A stretch of DNA of 64,000 nucleotides from Argyresthia goedartella (lineage: Eukaryota > Arthropoda > Insecta > Lepidoptera > Argyresthiidae), in NCBI GenBank assembly GCA_949825045.1, contig OX463810.1, forward strand, positions 32,436,201 to 32,500,200, in the 5' to 3' direction. The notes below the pieces were generated by a model that was not told where the DNA came from, searched no databases, and worked only from the letters and a program-made list of their open reading frames with translations. Of this stretch, positions 33,321 through 43,827 are shown in pieces. Position 1 is the stretch's first letter; each line of letters opens with the position of its first letter. The position numbers and the translations under genes are program-made.

Positions 33321-34545
33321 GCTCCGGTTTGGTTGCATAGACAGGCAACTCTAAGTTATGATGCGGTATTAAAGGATTTACTGGAGTGCATCATTAATGT
33401 GGAAATGTCCTCGACTCAGTGGGCGCAGGCTGCGCTGCCGATCCGGCATGGGGGTTTAGGTGTGCGACGCTTACAGGACACCGAGCTTCCAGCCTTTTTG
33501 GCTTCTTCGCATGGTGTTGTGGAACTCGTAACTCATATCTTGGGTATTAATGGTGACGGGTTTTGCATCCCTTTTGCGGAGGAGGCGGAGGGCTTATGGA
33601 AGGCTCGTTGTCCTGGAAGGGATCTGCCGGAGAGATTGGATAGTCAGCGCGCGTGGGACGAGGCCATGTGTGAGGTGACTTGGGACGAGCTGCTTGCTCA
33701 GTCTGTGGGACCTGAGTTGGCGCGGTTGCGCGCGGTTTCTCAGCCCGACTCGGGCATGTGGCTGCACGCATAACCTTCTCCACAGCTAGGCACTCTCTTG
33801 GACAATGATTCATTGCGTGTGGCAGTTGCCTTGCGTTTGGGATGCACAATCTGTCAGCCGCATCATTGCGTTTGTGGGGCATGGGTGGATGGTTTGGGTC
33901 GCCATGGCCTTCACTGCGTCAGGAGCGCTGGCAGGTTTTCTCGGCACCACGCAATTAATGACATTGTCCGTAGGGCTTTGGTTTCGGCCAACGTTCCCAG
34001 TGTGCTGGAGCCGTCTGGTCTGTGCCGTTCGGATGGGAAGCGTCCTGACGGACTGACATTGGTGCCATGGGAGAGAGGGCGGTCTCTTTTGTGGGATGCA
34101 ACTTGTGTCTGTACGTTCGCGGCCTCCCATGTGGTTTCCACAACAGCCACTGCAGGTGCTGCGGCTGAATCAGCCGCTAGGCTGAAGTATCAAAAGTATG
34201 CCGCTCTAGCTAACAGCTACATTTTCGTGCCGCTTGCTGTCGAGACGACTGGGGTGTGGGGGATACAAGGCAGACTATTTGTGAAAGAGTTGGGCCGACG
34301 CCTCAGAGACAGAGGTTTTGACCACCGCTCCGGGGCATTTCTCATGCAGAGGATTTCCTTGGCTGTGCAGCGGGGTAACGCTGCCAGTGTCTTGGGAACC
34401 TTTGGCAGGGAGATGTCCTGGGGCGGATTGTTTAGTTAGTTTTTGGCATATAGATATATTATTTTATTGTTGATAGAATATTATTATTAATTTGTAATAG
34501 TGCATGATACTTGTACTTTTTTTGAATGAATAAAAAAAATTAAAA
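33321..34545 (+). pseudogene. LINE-F copy 1: C-terminal RT region with Cys/His and nuclease-like domains
   Basis: Starts inside an ORF (YDAVLKDLLECIINVEMSST), with HGGLGVRRLQDTELPAFLAS, then an in-frame TAA at about 33771-33773. The frame continues unchanged to a stop at 34437-34439. The second half has a Cys/His cluster ([19 protein letters not shown]), [34 protein letters not shown] with LLWDATC, then [17 protein letters not shown]. The Cys/His cluster followed by RPDG and WD resembles the zinc-finger plus PD-(D/E)XK endonuclease end of R2-type LINEs; this is inference. The A-rich end (34534-34545) meets the satellite. Confidence 0.65.
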
Positions 34546-34945
34546 TTTGACTTTTGGTTGGTATGTTTAGTTCTAAAGTAGTATTTTTATAGTAGTTTTT
34601 TGTTGTTTTTACATGTTCTAACCTAACCTAACCTAACCTACCTACTGCCCAGATGTCGGTTTCGGTAGCGTCACTGACCTAATAGTATCCTATTCTGACT
34701 TATAGGTAGGAAGGTTTCGTTCTGAAAACAGTGTTTTTTGTAGTTTTTACATGTTATAACCTAACCTACCTAACCTACCTACTGCCCAGATGTCGGTTTC
34801 GGTAGCGTCACTGACCTAATAGTATCCTATTCTGACTTATAGGTAGGAAGGTTTCGTTCTGAAAACAGTGTTTTTTGTAGTTTTTACATGTTCTAACCCA
34901 ACCTAACCTACCTACTGACCAGATGTCGATTTCGGTGGCGACATT
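34546..34945. repeat. Satellite array, three units of about 137 bp with telomere-like CCTAA runs
   Basis: Units start at about 34546, 34691 and 34828; the last two starts are 137 bp apart. Each has TTTTTACATGTT, a CCTAA/CCTAC run (four perfect TAACC in the first), CAGATGTCG and CGGTAGCGTCACTGACCTAA. The first unit begins like the one at 33198. Confidence 0.85.
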
Positions 34946-35239
34946 GACCTAATTAATTGCAATTATCTTTCATCTGCAAATTTTAGAATAAAAACAATTC
35001 TACATAAAAAATATATGATTTCGAATAATAGTGTAAAAAACAGTTATTTTGAGAAAATATAGGAAAACAAATAGTAGTAAAATAGATGTATATTGTTACC
35101 GACATTATGAAGTTGAATGATTCGGAATTAATAACATTAGGAACAGAGTAGTTTTTGATAGTGATTGTTAGGATGAAAAATTGTAGTAACAAAAATTTCG
35201 GAGTTACAATAATCGAGGTAGAAATTTTAGGTCAACTTT
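34946..35239. other. AT-rich spacer
   Basis: No coding sense seen. Confidence 0.4.
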
Positions 35240-36726
35240 GGCGCACCCGTTTGAGTGAAACGTGGGTGACTCCAAATTTTACCGATGCTGAGTATTTTTA
35301 CCACAATTATAATGTGTTTAGACGGGACCGACGTAGTGGAGACGTGCGCGGGGAGGGGTACTAATAGCCGTACGCGGCGAATTGTGCGCGCGCCGCCGCG
35401 ATGAGCTGTGCAGCGCGCCCTCAGCCGGGGCGGGAGCTGTGGCTGAGCATCGAGCTGGCTCCCGCCACCGCCCCGCCGCCCGTCGTTCTTTGACTACGTT
35501 ACGAATATAGTAGAACAAAAGAATGGCGAATCTTTCCTATTATTGGGTGATTTTAATATTTCGCATGCTTCAAGGGTCCGTGCCGTGGTGACAGTACTTT
35601 ATTATCAATCCAAGTCAATAGCGATCCTAGAGCCACCATGTTATCGGAGTTTATGGATTTAATTTATGGTTTTCAGCAATTTAATTGGTGCACTGATGTT
35701 AACGACCGTATCTAAGATTTAATAATTGGCAATTTGACATGTGTAATTGCGCCGTGTGGTTCACCTCTCACTGCCGAAGACCCCCACCATAAGGCGCTTG
35801 ACTTAGCATTCAGCTAGATTACAGTATCCAGCTTAAAACTAATGATAGGTATAAATATTTATTTCATGCATCCGATTTCGATAATATTGGAAAATCTTTA
35901 CGTGAAACTGACTGGGAAGTTCTTAATGACATGGACACAGAAACAACCACCACATATTTCTACTGCACTCTGCATATGTTAATTGATAAATATGTACCTA
36001 CACGCAAAGTTTCTGTTAACTCCAGACATCCTCCCTGATATTCCCGAGCACTTGTTAAACTTACTCGTGAAAAATTGAAAGTTCACACGAAATGGAAGAT
36101 TTATCAGGATCCCCTTGATCATCAGGAAGTTCAGAAATTAAGAGCGCGGGAAAAGAAGGTCGAATCTGAGTGTTTAGCTGAAGACAAAATCACAATTTCA
36201 CCTAAATTATTTTGGAGTTTCATTAAGTCTAATTTTAATACAAATAACATACCAGATCACATGACCTATGACGAGGAAACGTCTACTGATGGTAAAGCCA
36301 TCACAAACATGTTTAATGATTATTTCCATTCTGTGTTTACCTTACCTGACACGAACCATACAACTGTCAATATTAATGAAGTCCCTGACACATCAGTCGT
36401 GAACTTATCAACAATTTACATTCCAGAGGAGTAAGTTATGAAACACCTAAGGAAAACTAATATTAATAAGGGCGCCGGTGTGGATGAAGCGCACCCCTTA
36501 TTAATTAATAAACTCGCTAAAGAACTAACAGTTCCTGTCACTAAGCTATATAAAAAATCACTGTCGGAATGTTGTTTTCCAAACATTTAGAAACAAGCCT
36601 TGAGAACTCCAATATTTAAAAGTGGAGATAGACACGATGTAAGTCAATACAAGCCTATTTCAAAATTTTGTATATTTGGTAAAATTTTGGAAAAAATTGT
36701 AACAAACAAATTAAACTCACTATTAA
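35240..36726 (+). pseudogene. LINE-G ORF2, 5' half (endonuclease and start of RT)
   Basis: Endonuclease traces start at LSETWV (about 35250) and include YNVFRRDRRSGD, a GC-rich stretch (35370-35490) and GDFNIS in another frame near 35560. Pre-RT and early RT: 36075-36434 (FWSFIKSNFNTNNIPDHMTY), an in-frame stop, then GAGVDEAHPLL and 36600-36726 (FKSGDRHDVSQYKPIS, ILEKIVTNKLNSLL). The piggyBac element interrupts it at the TTAA (36723-36726); the ORF resumes at 40887. Confidence 0.8.
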
Positions 36727-36740
36727 CCTCTCCTTTCCCG
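36723..36740. repeat. Left TTAA and terminal inverted repeat of the piggyBac element
   Basis: TTAA at 36723-36726, then CCTCTCCTTTCCCG at 36727-36740. Confidence 0.85.
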
Positions 36741-37955
36741 GGAGTTCGAGACGTCAAAAACGACAAATACCGGAGTGTTTTTGAGCGTGCGGGCTGCGCG
36801 GCACTTGACTAATATATCAAGTGATTCTGTTGGAATGGTAACACTTAGAATTATGGGAGTTGTATATCTGAGTAGCTAATGAAACCCTCTTTTACACAAT
36901 GTGTAGAAAATGTCACTGTGACCTTAGTTTATTTTTGTACTGGCATGAGAAACACAGACTTCTATGAAAATGCTCCCTCTCGACACAAATCTAGCCGACA
37001 TCAGAAAATTATCAACAACATGTACATGTTGTTTGATACCTACGTAATCTACACAAAATAAACTTTTCAAAACAATAAAAACATTAGGGTGTTCTTATAG
37101 AAACTTTCGAATATTTCAGCGTTTCAAATTTTCATAAAATATGGAAAGTAAACTGACGCATCGCGCGAATTATGCAAATCTTGTGAAATTATTTGTGAAG
37201 AGACTAGACTACCTAGCGTTATATTTCTTAGTTCCTAGGATAGGTAATTTATTCAATAAGAGGAAAACAAGTGGTATTTGCCACTAAATCATAAATGATA
37301 AGTGTGAGGACGCCATATCTCGCAAGGAAAGTATAAAATAGGTAGAAATCAACACTTTGTACTATTATTGAATTTATAGGCAATAGGTGATACTTATCAT
37401 TCTAGAATTAGTGGTTCTAAGTAGAAGACAAACTAGGCTTTCTAACAGTGTATCGTACTATGTACCTTTTCATACAAAAATAATTCAAAATCATGCATGT
37501 TATTTCGTGTCACGGTGTGTTGTTTCTGGGCTTTCTCAAGGTCACGGCAGGTGTACGATATGCGTTTATACAGAGTGTGCAAAGATGGAACGAAGAAAAT
37601 GTTTCGCCGTGATTTGATTCTAGGTAAAATAGCTAAACTGGTGTTTCGTTCGTGTAGGTATGGTGTAAGTTTGAGTTAACTAGTATTTAGTTGTTATGTG
37701 TATATGAAGTGTTTCCACGCGGCTCCGTTCACGCGCAAGTACAGATACCTACTGTTCTTACAAAGTGTAATATTGTGTAATATTGTGTTAACTAGTGTTA
37801 TGCGAGATCAGATATGTACTTTTGACAATTTAGTGTAAGATTACACAAATTTGTAAAAAATAAACAATTATTTGAAATGTGTAATTAGTAATTAGCTACC
37901 ACCTAGGTACCTAATGTGTAATTGTGTAATTAGGTTTTGGAAAAATAAAAAAGAA
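36741..37955. other. piggyBac interior, left part
   Basis: Mostly AT-rich without clear coding sense. A Cys-bearing frame at 37497-37617 (GHGRCTICVYTECAKMERRK) faintly recalls a piggyBac C-terminal Cys-rich domain, but it lies on the strand opposite to the transposase traces, so I do not call it. Confidence 0.35.
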
Positions 37956-38184
37956 CAAAAATTTATATAGTTATATATTCACATTATTTATTGCCCTGTG
38001 CATAAAAATGTACTTAAAAGAAATTTTATAACAACAGGCGAGCTTATCTCTAAAAAGATATTTCTTCCAGCAAAATTTATATAGTTATATATTCATATTC
38101 TTTATTGCCCTGTGCATAAAAATGTACTTAAAAGAAATTTTATAACAACAGGCGAGCTTATCTCTAAAAAGATATTTCTTCCAG
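37956..38184 (-). repeat. Tail-family LINE 3' end, tandem duplicated (about 115 bp x2)
   Basis: Two nearly identical units start at 37956 and 38071. Each contains TTATTGCCCTGTGC and the tail-family stem-loop (38037-38070 and 38151-38184). They differ by one A and two substitutions. Confidence 0.85.
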
Positions 38185-38423
38185 CAAACCTGGGCGAGAC
38201 ATAATTGTTTAAAAAACAGGACAGTACTAATGCACAATGAAACTGTATACATTATATTTACACACACACGAGTACACAATTATGGAAAAGTAGTAAACAG
38301 TAAGTAAGTAGGTAAACAATTCTATACAAGTTCTTAGATAGTTGTTTGACTGATATTTGTAACTTTTACCGTATAAAAAATGGAATAAAGTACACAATTA
38401 CGGAAAAATGAAAAAGAATTTTG

Positions 38424-38700
38424 TTGCAACTGTTAAAGTAAACAATTTCTATACAAGTTATAAGATAGTTAGGTAGTTGGCCACAAATAGAAATTGTTAT
38501 TTACACAAACGCATAAATATTAGACACATAAAAATTCCACACAAAAAGATAGAAACATTGCAACTGTTAAAGTAAACAATTTCTATACAAGTTATAAGAT
38601 AGTTAGGTAGTTGGCCACAAATAGAAATTGTTATTTACACAAACACATAAACATTAGACACATACACACATAAAAATTACACACAAAAAGATAGAAACAT
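38424..38700 (-). repeat. Tandem duplication, about 134 bp x2
   Basis: Units start at 38424 and 38558 (TTGCAACTGTTAAAG). The second has a short CA-rich insertion near its end. It lies next to the tail-family 3' fragments and is probably part of the same insertion. Confidence 0.8.
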
Positions 38701-38799
38701 CCGGATCGCTAACGCTATGAAGGAGGAGAATTACAATCACACACTGATGGCTGATTTAGATGTGTCTAGCAAGACATAAATGCCCACAGGAGTCATTGA

Positions 38800-38965
38800 G
38801 CGATTTTATCTCAGCAGGGACGTGTGCCCTTTTGCGATTCATCGTCCCAATGACATCAGTAGCACGGGATTTGAGGTACCTCGTCAAGGGCATTTGGTTA
38901 TATCAATTGTCCATGAAAGCGATTGCGACTCATCAACTTCCTGAAGGCAGGCATTCCCAACACAC
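38800..38965 (-). pseudogene. piggyBac-like transposase remnant
   Basis: On the minus strand GMPAFRKLMSRNRF (about 38945-38900) is followed by a stop and then RYLKSRATDVIGTMNRKRAH (about 38886-38827). The MSRNRF box and a GT-x-RK box both occur in piggyBac transposases, but far apart; here the middle is deleted. It agrees with the TTAA ends of the surrounding element. Confidence 0.45.
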
Positions 38966-39152
38966 CAGTCTTCCACCAGTTTGATGCTGCAACGTGGAAG
39001 TTATATGATATGGCATATTTTAGTAGTTTTAGTTACCCACTCAAGCAAGCGATACACCCGACCGAAACCGGTCCAAAGCGAGGTGTGCGTAGTTTTAAAA
39101 CCCCTATTACAGAGACATATTAACCAGCCATCAGTACACAGTCAGATATCAG

Positions 39153-39609
39153 TCAGTAGGCATGCCGGCAGCGCCTTGATGTCGACGGCTGCGGGGAGGA
39201 GTCGCCCTCGCTCCCGCTCCGGCCCAGAGAAGCTGGTTGCTTCAGCATCTATAACATAAATAAAATAGGCAAATTAAATATAAACAAAATACCAGACTGG
39301 CAGTCAGTGACATTTGCAGTATAATTATTTGTGTCCTTTTAGTATAAAACTTCACATTTCCCAGGTAAATATTTAATTATACTTGTTAAAACTATATTCA
39401 GACCGTTTAGGCTGCTGAATGGAACAAATTAATGGATATGTATATATATAAATATAAAAGGAAACGAAGCAAAAACGATGCGAGTGAAATTTCAATTATT
39501 TACCTTCATCCGACCGGAGCGGGAGCGCACATACACCAGCTTCTCATCGGATAGAATGCGCACCGGCGGCGACCGACGCGCAAGCTGGGCATGATAGTCA
39601 TGATCCATT
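39153..39609 (-). other. Possible two-exon gene end (106-nt exon, 255-bp intron, terminal exon)
   Basis: Exon A, 39609-39504, follows a T-rich tract ending CAG and ends AAG before GTAAAT. It reads MDHDYHAQLARRSPPVRI and onward, in GC-rich codons. Exon B starts at 39248 after TTATGTTATAG and reads in the same phase (MLKQPASLGRSGSEGDSSPQ) to TGA at 39153-39155. Together 66 residues. Both are islands of GC in AT-rich DNA within the piggyBac element. Against it: short GC-rich words are shared between A and B in inverted orientation, and the protein matches nothing I know. It could be a captured gene fragment or chance. Confidence 0.3.
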
Positions 39610-40869
39610 CTGAAAAAAGTAGCTAAGGCATTAGGATCAAAACGTACACTCTGTGCACTTTTACAGATTTGTGTAATTTTGCATTTTTTTGTCATTTTAC
39701 ACTAAATTGTCAAAAGTACATATCTGAACTTGCAGGCAAACGAATCCGCCTAAAAAGACAAGTTAACACAATATGACACAAATTTGTTATTTTTTTATTT
39801 TATTTTTATTTTTTTTTTTTTTTATTTTGATATTTTCACTTGGGCATCGTGTAGGGTGTCTTACGAGCATAATTTTATGTCATATGCATGTTTTCCCTAG
39901 GACCAATATTTATAGAGATATCGATAACCAAAAGTGATAGCAAAAAGCAGCACTACACGATTCCGAAGCAAAAAATAACAGTCAAAAAAAATATTTTTTA
40001 ACACAATTTTTAACACAATTTTTCTAAGTCGCTGGATGCTGGATTTTTCCATTGATAAAAAAAAGGGGCTTCCGCCCCCTTATCGACACTGAACTCCAAT
40101 CATAAACCCGCGGAACCTTTGATATGGAAACCCCAATCATCACATCACCCCGAAACCTATGATATGGAGTTTCACCGAATATGACTGAAAACACCCGCAC
40201 CCTGTAGTGAGATTCTGTCTGTGTGTGAGTAAAATGGCGTCGCGGAATGCTTATGTGTGCGTTTGAAGCATGTGAATTGGATGCCTGATCACGTTTCTGA
40301 CGGAAAATCAGCAAATTGGTACATTATTTTGATAAAGAAACCTATAAAAATGGATTCCTTATAAGATTTCCAATAAGATATGTGTATTTTTTATTGAAAT
40401 CTAACTGTATTTCTCATTGGAATTACAAATAGCATTGGGGGGAATCCGTCTGGTTGCATGACGTATCATGTAAATTTGCCGATTTTCTGGACATCTTGAT
40501 GAATTTTACTATGATTTGTGGTTTGTTTATCGCAAATAGAGTTGTAAATATGAATAAAACAAATACTTACCTCAATTCACCAAAAAAAACACACTTTTCT
40601 CTCAATAAAATTTCACCACCACATACGTTAGGAGCGTCCGGAAGAAAGTGATTTTCAAAACGCGGTTGAATTATTTTTTTCTACGGAAAAGCATAAACTA
40701 GCACACAGACCATAAAGTTTGTCTAATTGGGTGTCCACACATGATCGAACCGAAAAATTGGTCCAACCGTTGGATAAAAAATACCGGTTTCAAAAATATT
40801 AGTCATCCCGCTGCTTATGCTGACAGCGGTACATAGAGTGATCGGGGGCCGCGCTGCTTATGCTGACGG
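39610..40869. other. piggyBac interior, right part
   Basis: No recognisable gene. Contains a T-rich run (about 39788-39826), a GGGGC/GCCCC hairpin (about 40064-40078) followed by repeated GATATGGA words (to about 40165), and GCTGCTTATGCTGAC repeated twice near the right end (40811 and 40852). Confidence 0.4.
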
Positions 40870-40886
40870 CGGGAAAGAGAGGTTAA
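40870..40886. repeat. Right terminal inverted repeat and TTAA of the piggyBac element
   Basis: CGGGAAAGAGAGG at 40870-40882, then TTAA at 40883-40886. Confidence 0.85.
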
Positions 40887-42190
40887 GCAGGCATGTTTCC
40901 CCGTACCAGCATGGTTTTCTTAGGTGCCGTAGTGTGAAATCTTGTAACGTATACTGGTTTTCTTCTTAATGCACTTGATTCTGGTTGTCAGGTGGACGCC
41001 GGTATATACCGATTTTTCCAAAGCCTTTGACAAGATAAACCATTCAACATTGCCACGTAAATTACTAAAACTCGGTATACATGGCGACCTCCTAAGGTAG
41101 CTGAATTCTTAAATTAATAACCGTAGCGAAGCAATGGCGCTTAAAGGGTACACTTCTAAATTCCTGAATATTACATCTGGTATCCCCAGGGATCGTATTT
41201 AGGTCTGTTCTTGTTCACGCTTTACATAAATGACATCGAATCAACCTTCGTTCACTCATGTCATCTGTTATATGCCGATGATACTAAAAACAATAAGATA
41301 GTCTCATCGATATCTGATTGCGAGGATCTACGAAATGATCTGTTAAACTTTGAACACTACTGTAAGAAAAACCAATTACTTCTTAATTCTGACAAGTGTT
41401 TTATAATTACTTTCTCCCGCAAACACAATCCCATTTTATTTATTTATACTTTGTCGAGTAAAATTATTACTCGCATTAATTCAGATATCTTGGCTTGACG
41501 ATAGATGATAAACTTCATTTTAACATTCATATAGACAACATTATATCTCGGGCGTATAAGCAGTTTGGTTAAATTCTACGTTTATCCAAACCATTTAGAC
41601 GACCTTCCACTTTGAAACTCTAATATTACATCTTTGTCCGCAGTATACTCGAGTTCGGTAGTGTTATATGGAACCCCCAATATGCAGTCCACGTCTCACG
41701 CATAGAAAAAATTCAAAATACATTCTTGAAATCATGATTATAGTTTAGGTCATTGTTCCCAAGATTACCATACCTCTGCTTTAAGGCATGGTTTAGACCC
41801 TTTAGATAGGAGGCGTTCCTGCCTAGATGCTAGTTTCCTAAATATACACAATTTTATCGATTCATCTCATCTTTTGGAGTCAAACACTTTCAGAGTAAAA
41901 CTAATTTCCTCACGTTTAAATGCCATTTTTCACGTAATATGCTCATGACTCTATCATAAGGCCTGTTTGTAACTTTTATAATAGGTATTTATCCGATGTC
42001 GATATTTTCTCAATTTAAAAATAATATTCGAAAATTGTCATTATTTTATAATTGTAGTAGTCAAAATGATTCTTAATTTGTAAGTTAAATTCTAAAATTC
42101 TCTCTTCCAAATTTTGTATTTTATTTTCCATACTTTGTTATTTTTGTATCATGTGTATTCTTTGTTATTTTAGTAGTGCAACGTGAGATC
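40887..42190 (+). pseudogene. LINE-G ORF2, 3' half (RT and C-terminal region)
   Basis: Resumes at HVSPYQHGF. Motif A reads YTDFSKAFDKINH (about 41000-41040), GIPRGS with a following frame change (about 41180-41200), and LLYADDTKN in the block 41211-41498. The C-terminal region has FRRPSTLKL and LEFGSVIWNPQYAVHVSRIE (about 41650-41705), then decays. Stops are frequent. An AT-rich 3' UTR reaches about 42190. Confidence 0.8.
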
Positions 42191-42202
42191 TTTGTAATCT
42201 AT

Positions 42203-42299
42203 CTTATGCAGAGGATCTCCCTCGCAGTGCAGCGCGGAAACGCCGCCAGCGTGATGGGGACCTTTGCATCTGATATGGTCCGGGGCGCTTTATTTTCTT

Positions 42300-42332
<33 letters not shown>

Positions 42333-42420
42333 TTTTGCATATTTAAGTTTTGTACAAAGTATTTTAAAATGTATGTACATCTCATATTAAAAATATAAAT
42401 TAAATGTAAAATTGTACTTA
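42203..42420 (+). pseudogene. LINE-F copy 2, last codons and 3' UTR
   Basis: [20 protein letters not shown], then a stop at 42299-42301, matching the end of LINE-F copy 1. Strongly 5' truncated. A TG repeat follows directly after the stop. Confidence 0.8.
42301..42332. repeat. (TG)n microsatellite
   Basis: GT/TG run with one interruption, directly after the LINE-F stop codon. Confidence 0.9.
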
Positions 42421-42446
42421 TAAGTTATGGAGCTTCATGTCTAGTA

Positions 42447-43192
42447 CTAAACATTTCTTTGTTTAATAATTGTGTACGACTGTATATTTTCTGAAAATAA
42501 AAATGCTGTACTCGACAGAGATAAAAAAACATAAGTTTCTAATCCTGAACTGGCTGTGCACCTTTTGTGTGCTATAGGCCAAAGTGGCTTAGTTAGGACA
42601 TCCGCAGGCATTTCAATACTACATACATATTCTAAGGTAACAATGTTACACAATACCTTTTACCTGATAAAGTGAAATCTGGTATCTATATGCTTCGTCT
42701 TGCTGTGGTGTATTGGATTTCGAACGAGGTTGTTGGCACTCTGGCTCTCAGAAGCAAGTAAGAGGCCTAACTGAAGTAAGTTTACCTATTATTTCGTAGA
42801 TAAACCGGCGTAAATAGCACGCTTTCTTCGTGGCAGACGCTGGCGCCATTTATTCCGGTTTCGTAGACGATAAAGCTACATCTGTTTTCTCGACTCCCAG
42901 GATACTGGTCCTCCACTTAGCTTGAAGGTATAGCCAGTATATGACTTCCCACAATAACCTCTCGAAGTTTCTCCACTTTTCCTGTAAACCAATGAATATT
43001 TTATACCATTCAGGTACTGTAGGACCCATTTTGCAGTATTCCAATGTTCCTTAGTGAAACACGTATTGGAGCTTGTTGCGTAAGCTATATCCGGGCGGCG
43101 TATATGGTTTTCCGTATTCAATACGTACCCCAACGAGAGACGAGACGAGGTACGTTTTGAGACCCCAAAAAACTGGATTGACGTACATAGTA
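42447..43192 (-). pseudogene. Copia-type LTR element fragment (RT end and RNase H)
   Basis: On the minus strand: RRPDIAYATSS, HWNTAKWVLQYLNGIKYSL, GYTFKLSGGPVSWESRKQ, then in another frame TDVALSST, and finally EMPADVLTKPL near 42600. These are the ordered landmarks of Ty1/Copia RT-RNase H. Several frame changes. BEL2 interrupts it on its 5' side at 43188-43192. Confidence 0.85.
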
Positions 43193-43796
43193 TGTTTAAT
43201 TTCCCACGCCTGCCGAACGGCGTGGAATCGTGAGGGGGATGTGCCTTTGGCCGCACGTGAGAGAAAAGAATTGATGAATTTGTTATTACCTTGTCACCGT
43301 AGACAGGAGATCGAAGGCTCGATTCGAGACGGGAATTCGGGAAAGGGGCACAGTTTAGGATAGGATAGGAGTCGAATCACTATCGTTGCTGCCCGACGCT
43401 GTTCGCCGGCGTGCTGCTGCCGACACGTGGAGTCGCCGCTACCGATACGACGAGTTGGAGACCGTACAACTTCGACCTTCACCACGAATCACTTGACCGC
43501 TGACGCGAATCTAATTACAATCAATAGCCCGACGCTATGAGGTAGATTTACACTCTGACCAGGCCCGATGCCTGTATGATAATTGGTACACCGAAATACC
43601 ATCAATGCCACGGGGCCCGAGCCGCCATGTTATTCTCCCGATGAGACAAGACCAAGTGTAAGATAACCTCCAATTTTACATCTCGTTCCGGTACGAGTGA
43701 CATCTGCGGTCCGTTTTCGCTAGTGATGTCTCGATTACTCGCGATCGATTCGCGCAACAAAAAACCGGTGCGTTTCCGACGCATGAATATTAAACA
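43193..43796 (-). repeat. BEL2 3' LTR, 604 bp
   Basis: TGTTTAAT...ATTAAACA ends. Matches 50173-50776 with 5 substitutions. The open frames inside it (for example 43294-43485) recur in the other LTR and are not genes. Confidence 0.95.
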
Positions 43797-43827
43797 GTCA
43801 CCCGCCCGGACAGGCCCGAACCTGTCC

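Larger units (their letters stand above)
36727..40882. mobile_element. piggyBac-type DNA transposon, 4,156 bp, in LINE-G
   Basis: Flanked by TTAA at 36723-36726 and 40883-40886. Terminal inverted repeats CCTCTCCTTTCCCG (left) and, read inward from the right, CCTCTCTTTCCCG differ by one base of length. Joining the LINE across a single TTAA gives the uninterrupted reading LNSLLSRHVSPYQHGF, so the ends are exact. The interior holds degraded piggyBac-like transposase traces, nested tail-family LINE fragments with tandem duplications, and two possible exons. No intact transposase. Confidence 0.85.

Noticed and set aside
33547..34150. Several overlapping minus-strand frames
   Set aside because: Shadows of the LINE-F C-terminal ORF; no independent coding sense.
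37387..37617. Cys-rich frame that could be the C-terminal zinc domain of a piggyBac transposase
   Set aside because: It lies on the plus strand while the transposase traces are on the minus strand, and the Cys spacing is poor.
40024..40314. 96-residue minus-strand frame in the piggyBac interior
   Set aside because: It consists largely of repeated GATATGG-type words and a GC hairpin and has no protein-like composition or recognisable motif.
43294..43485. Open frame repeated identically at 50274-50465
   Set aside because: Both lie inside the BEL2 LTRs; the repetition is the LTR pair, not a gene family.
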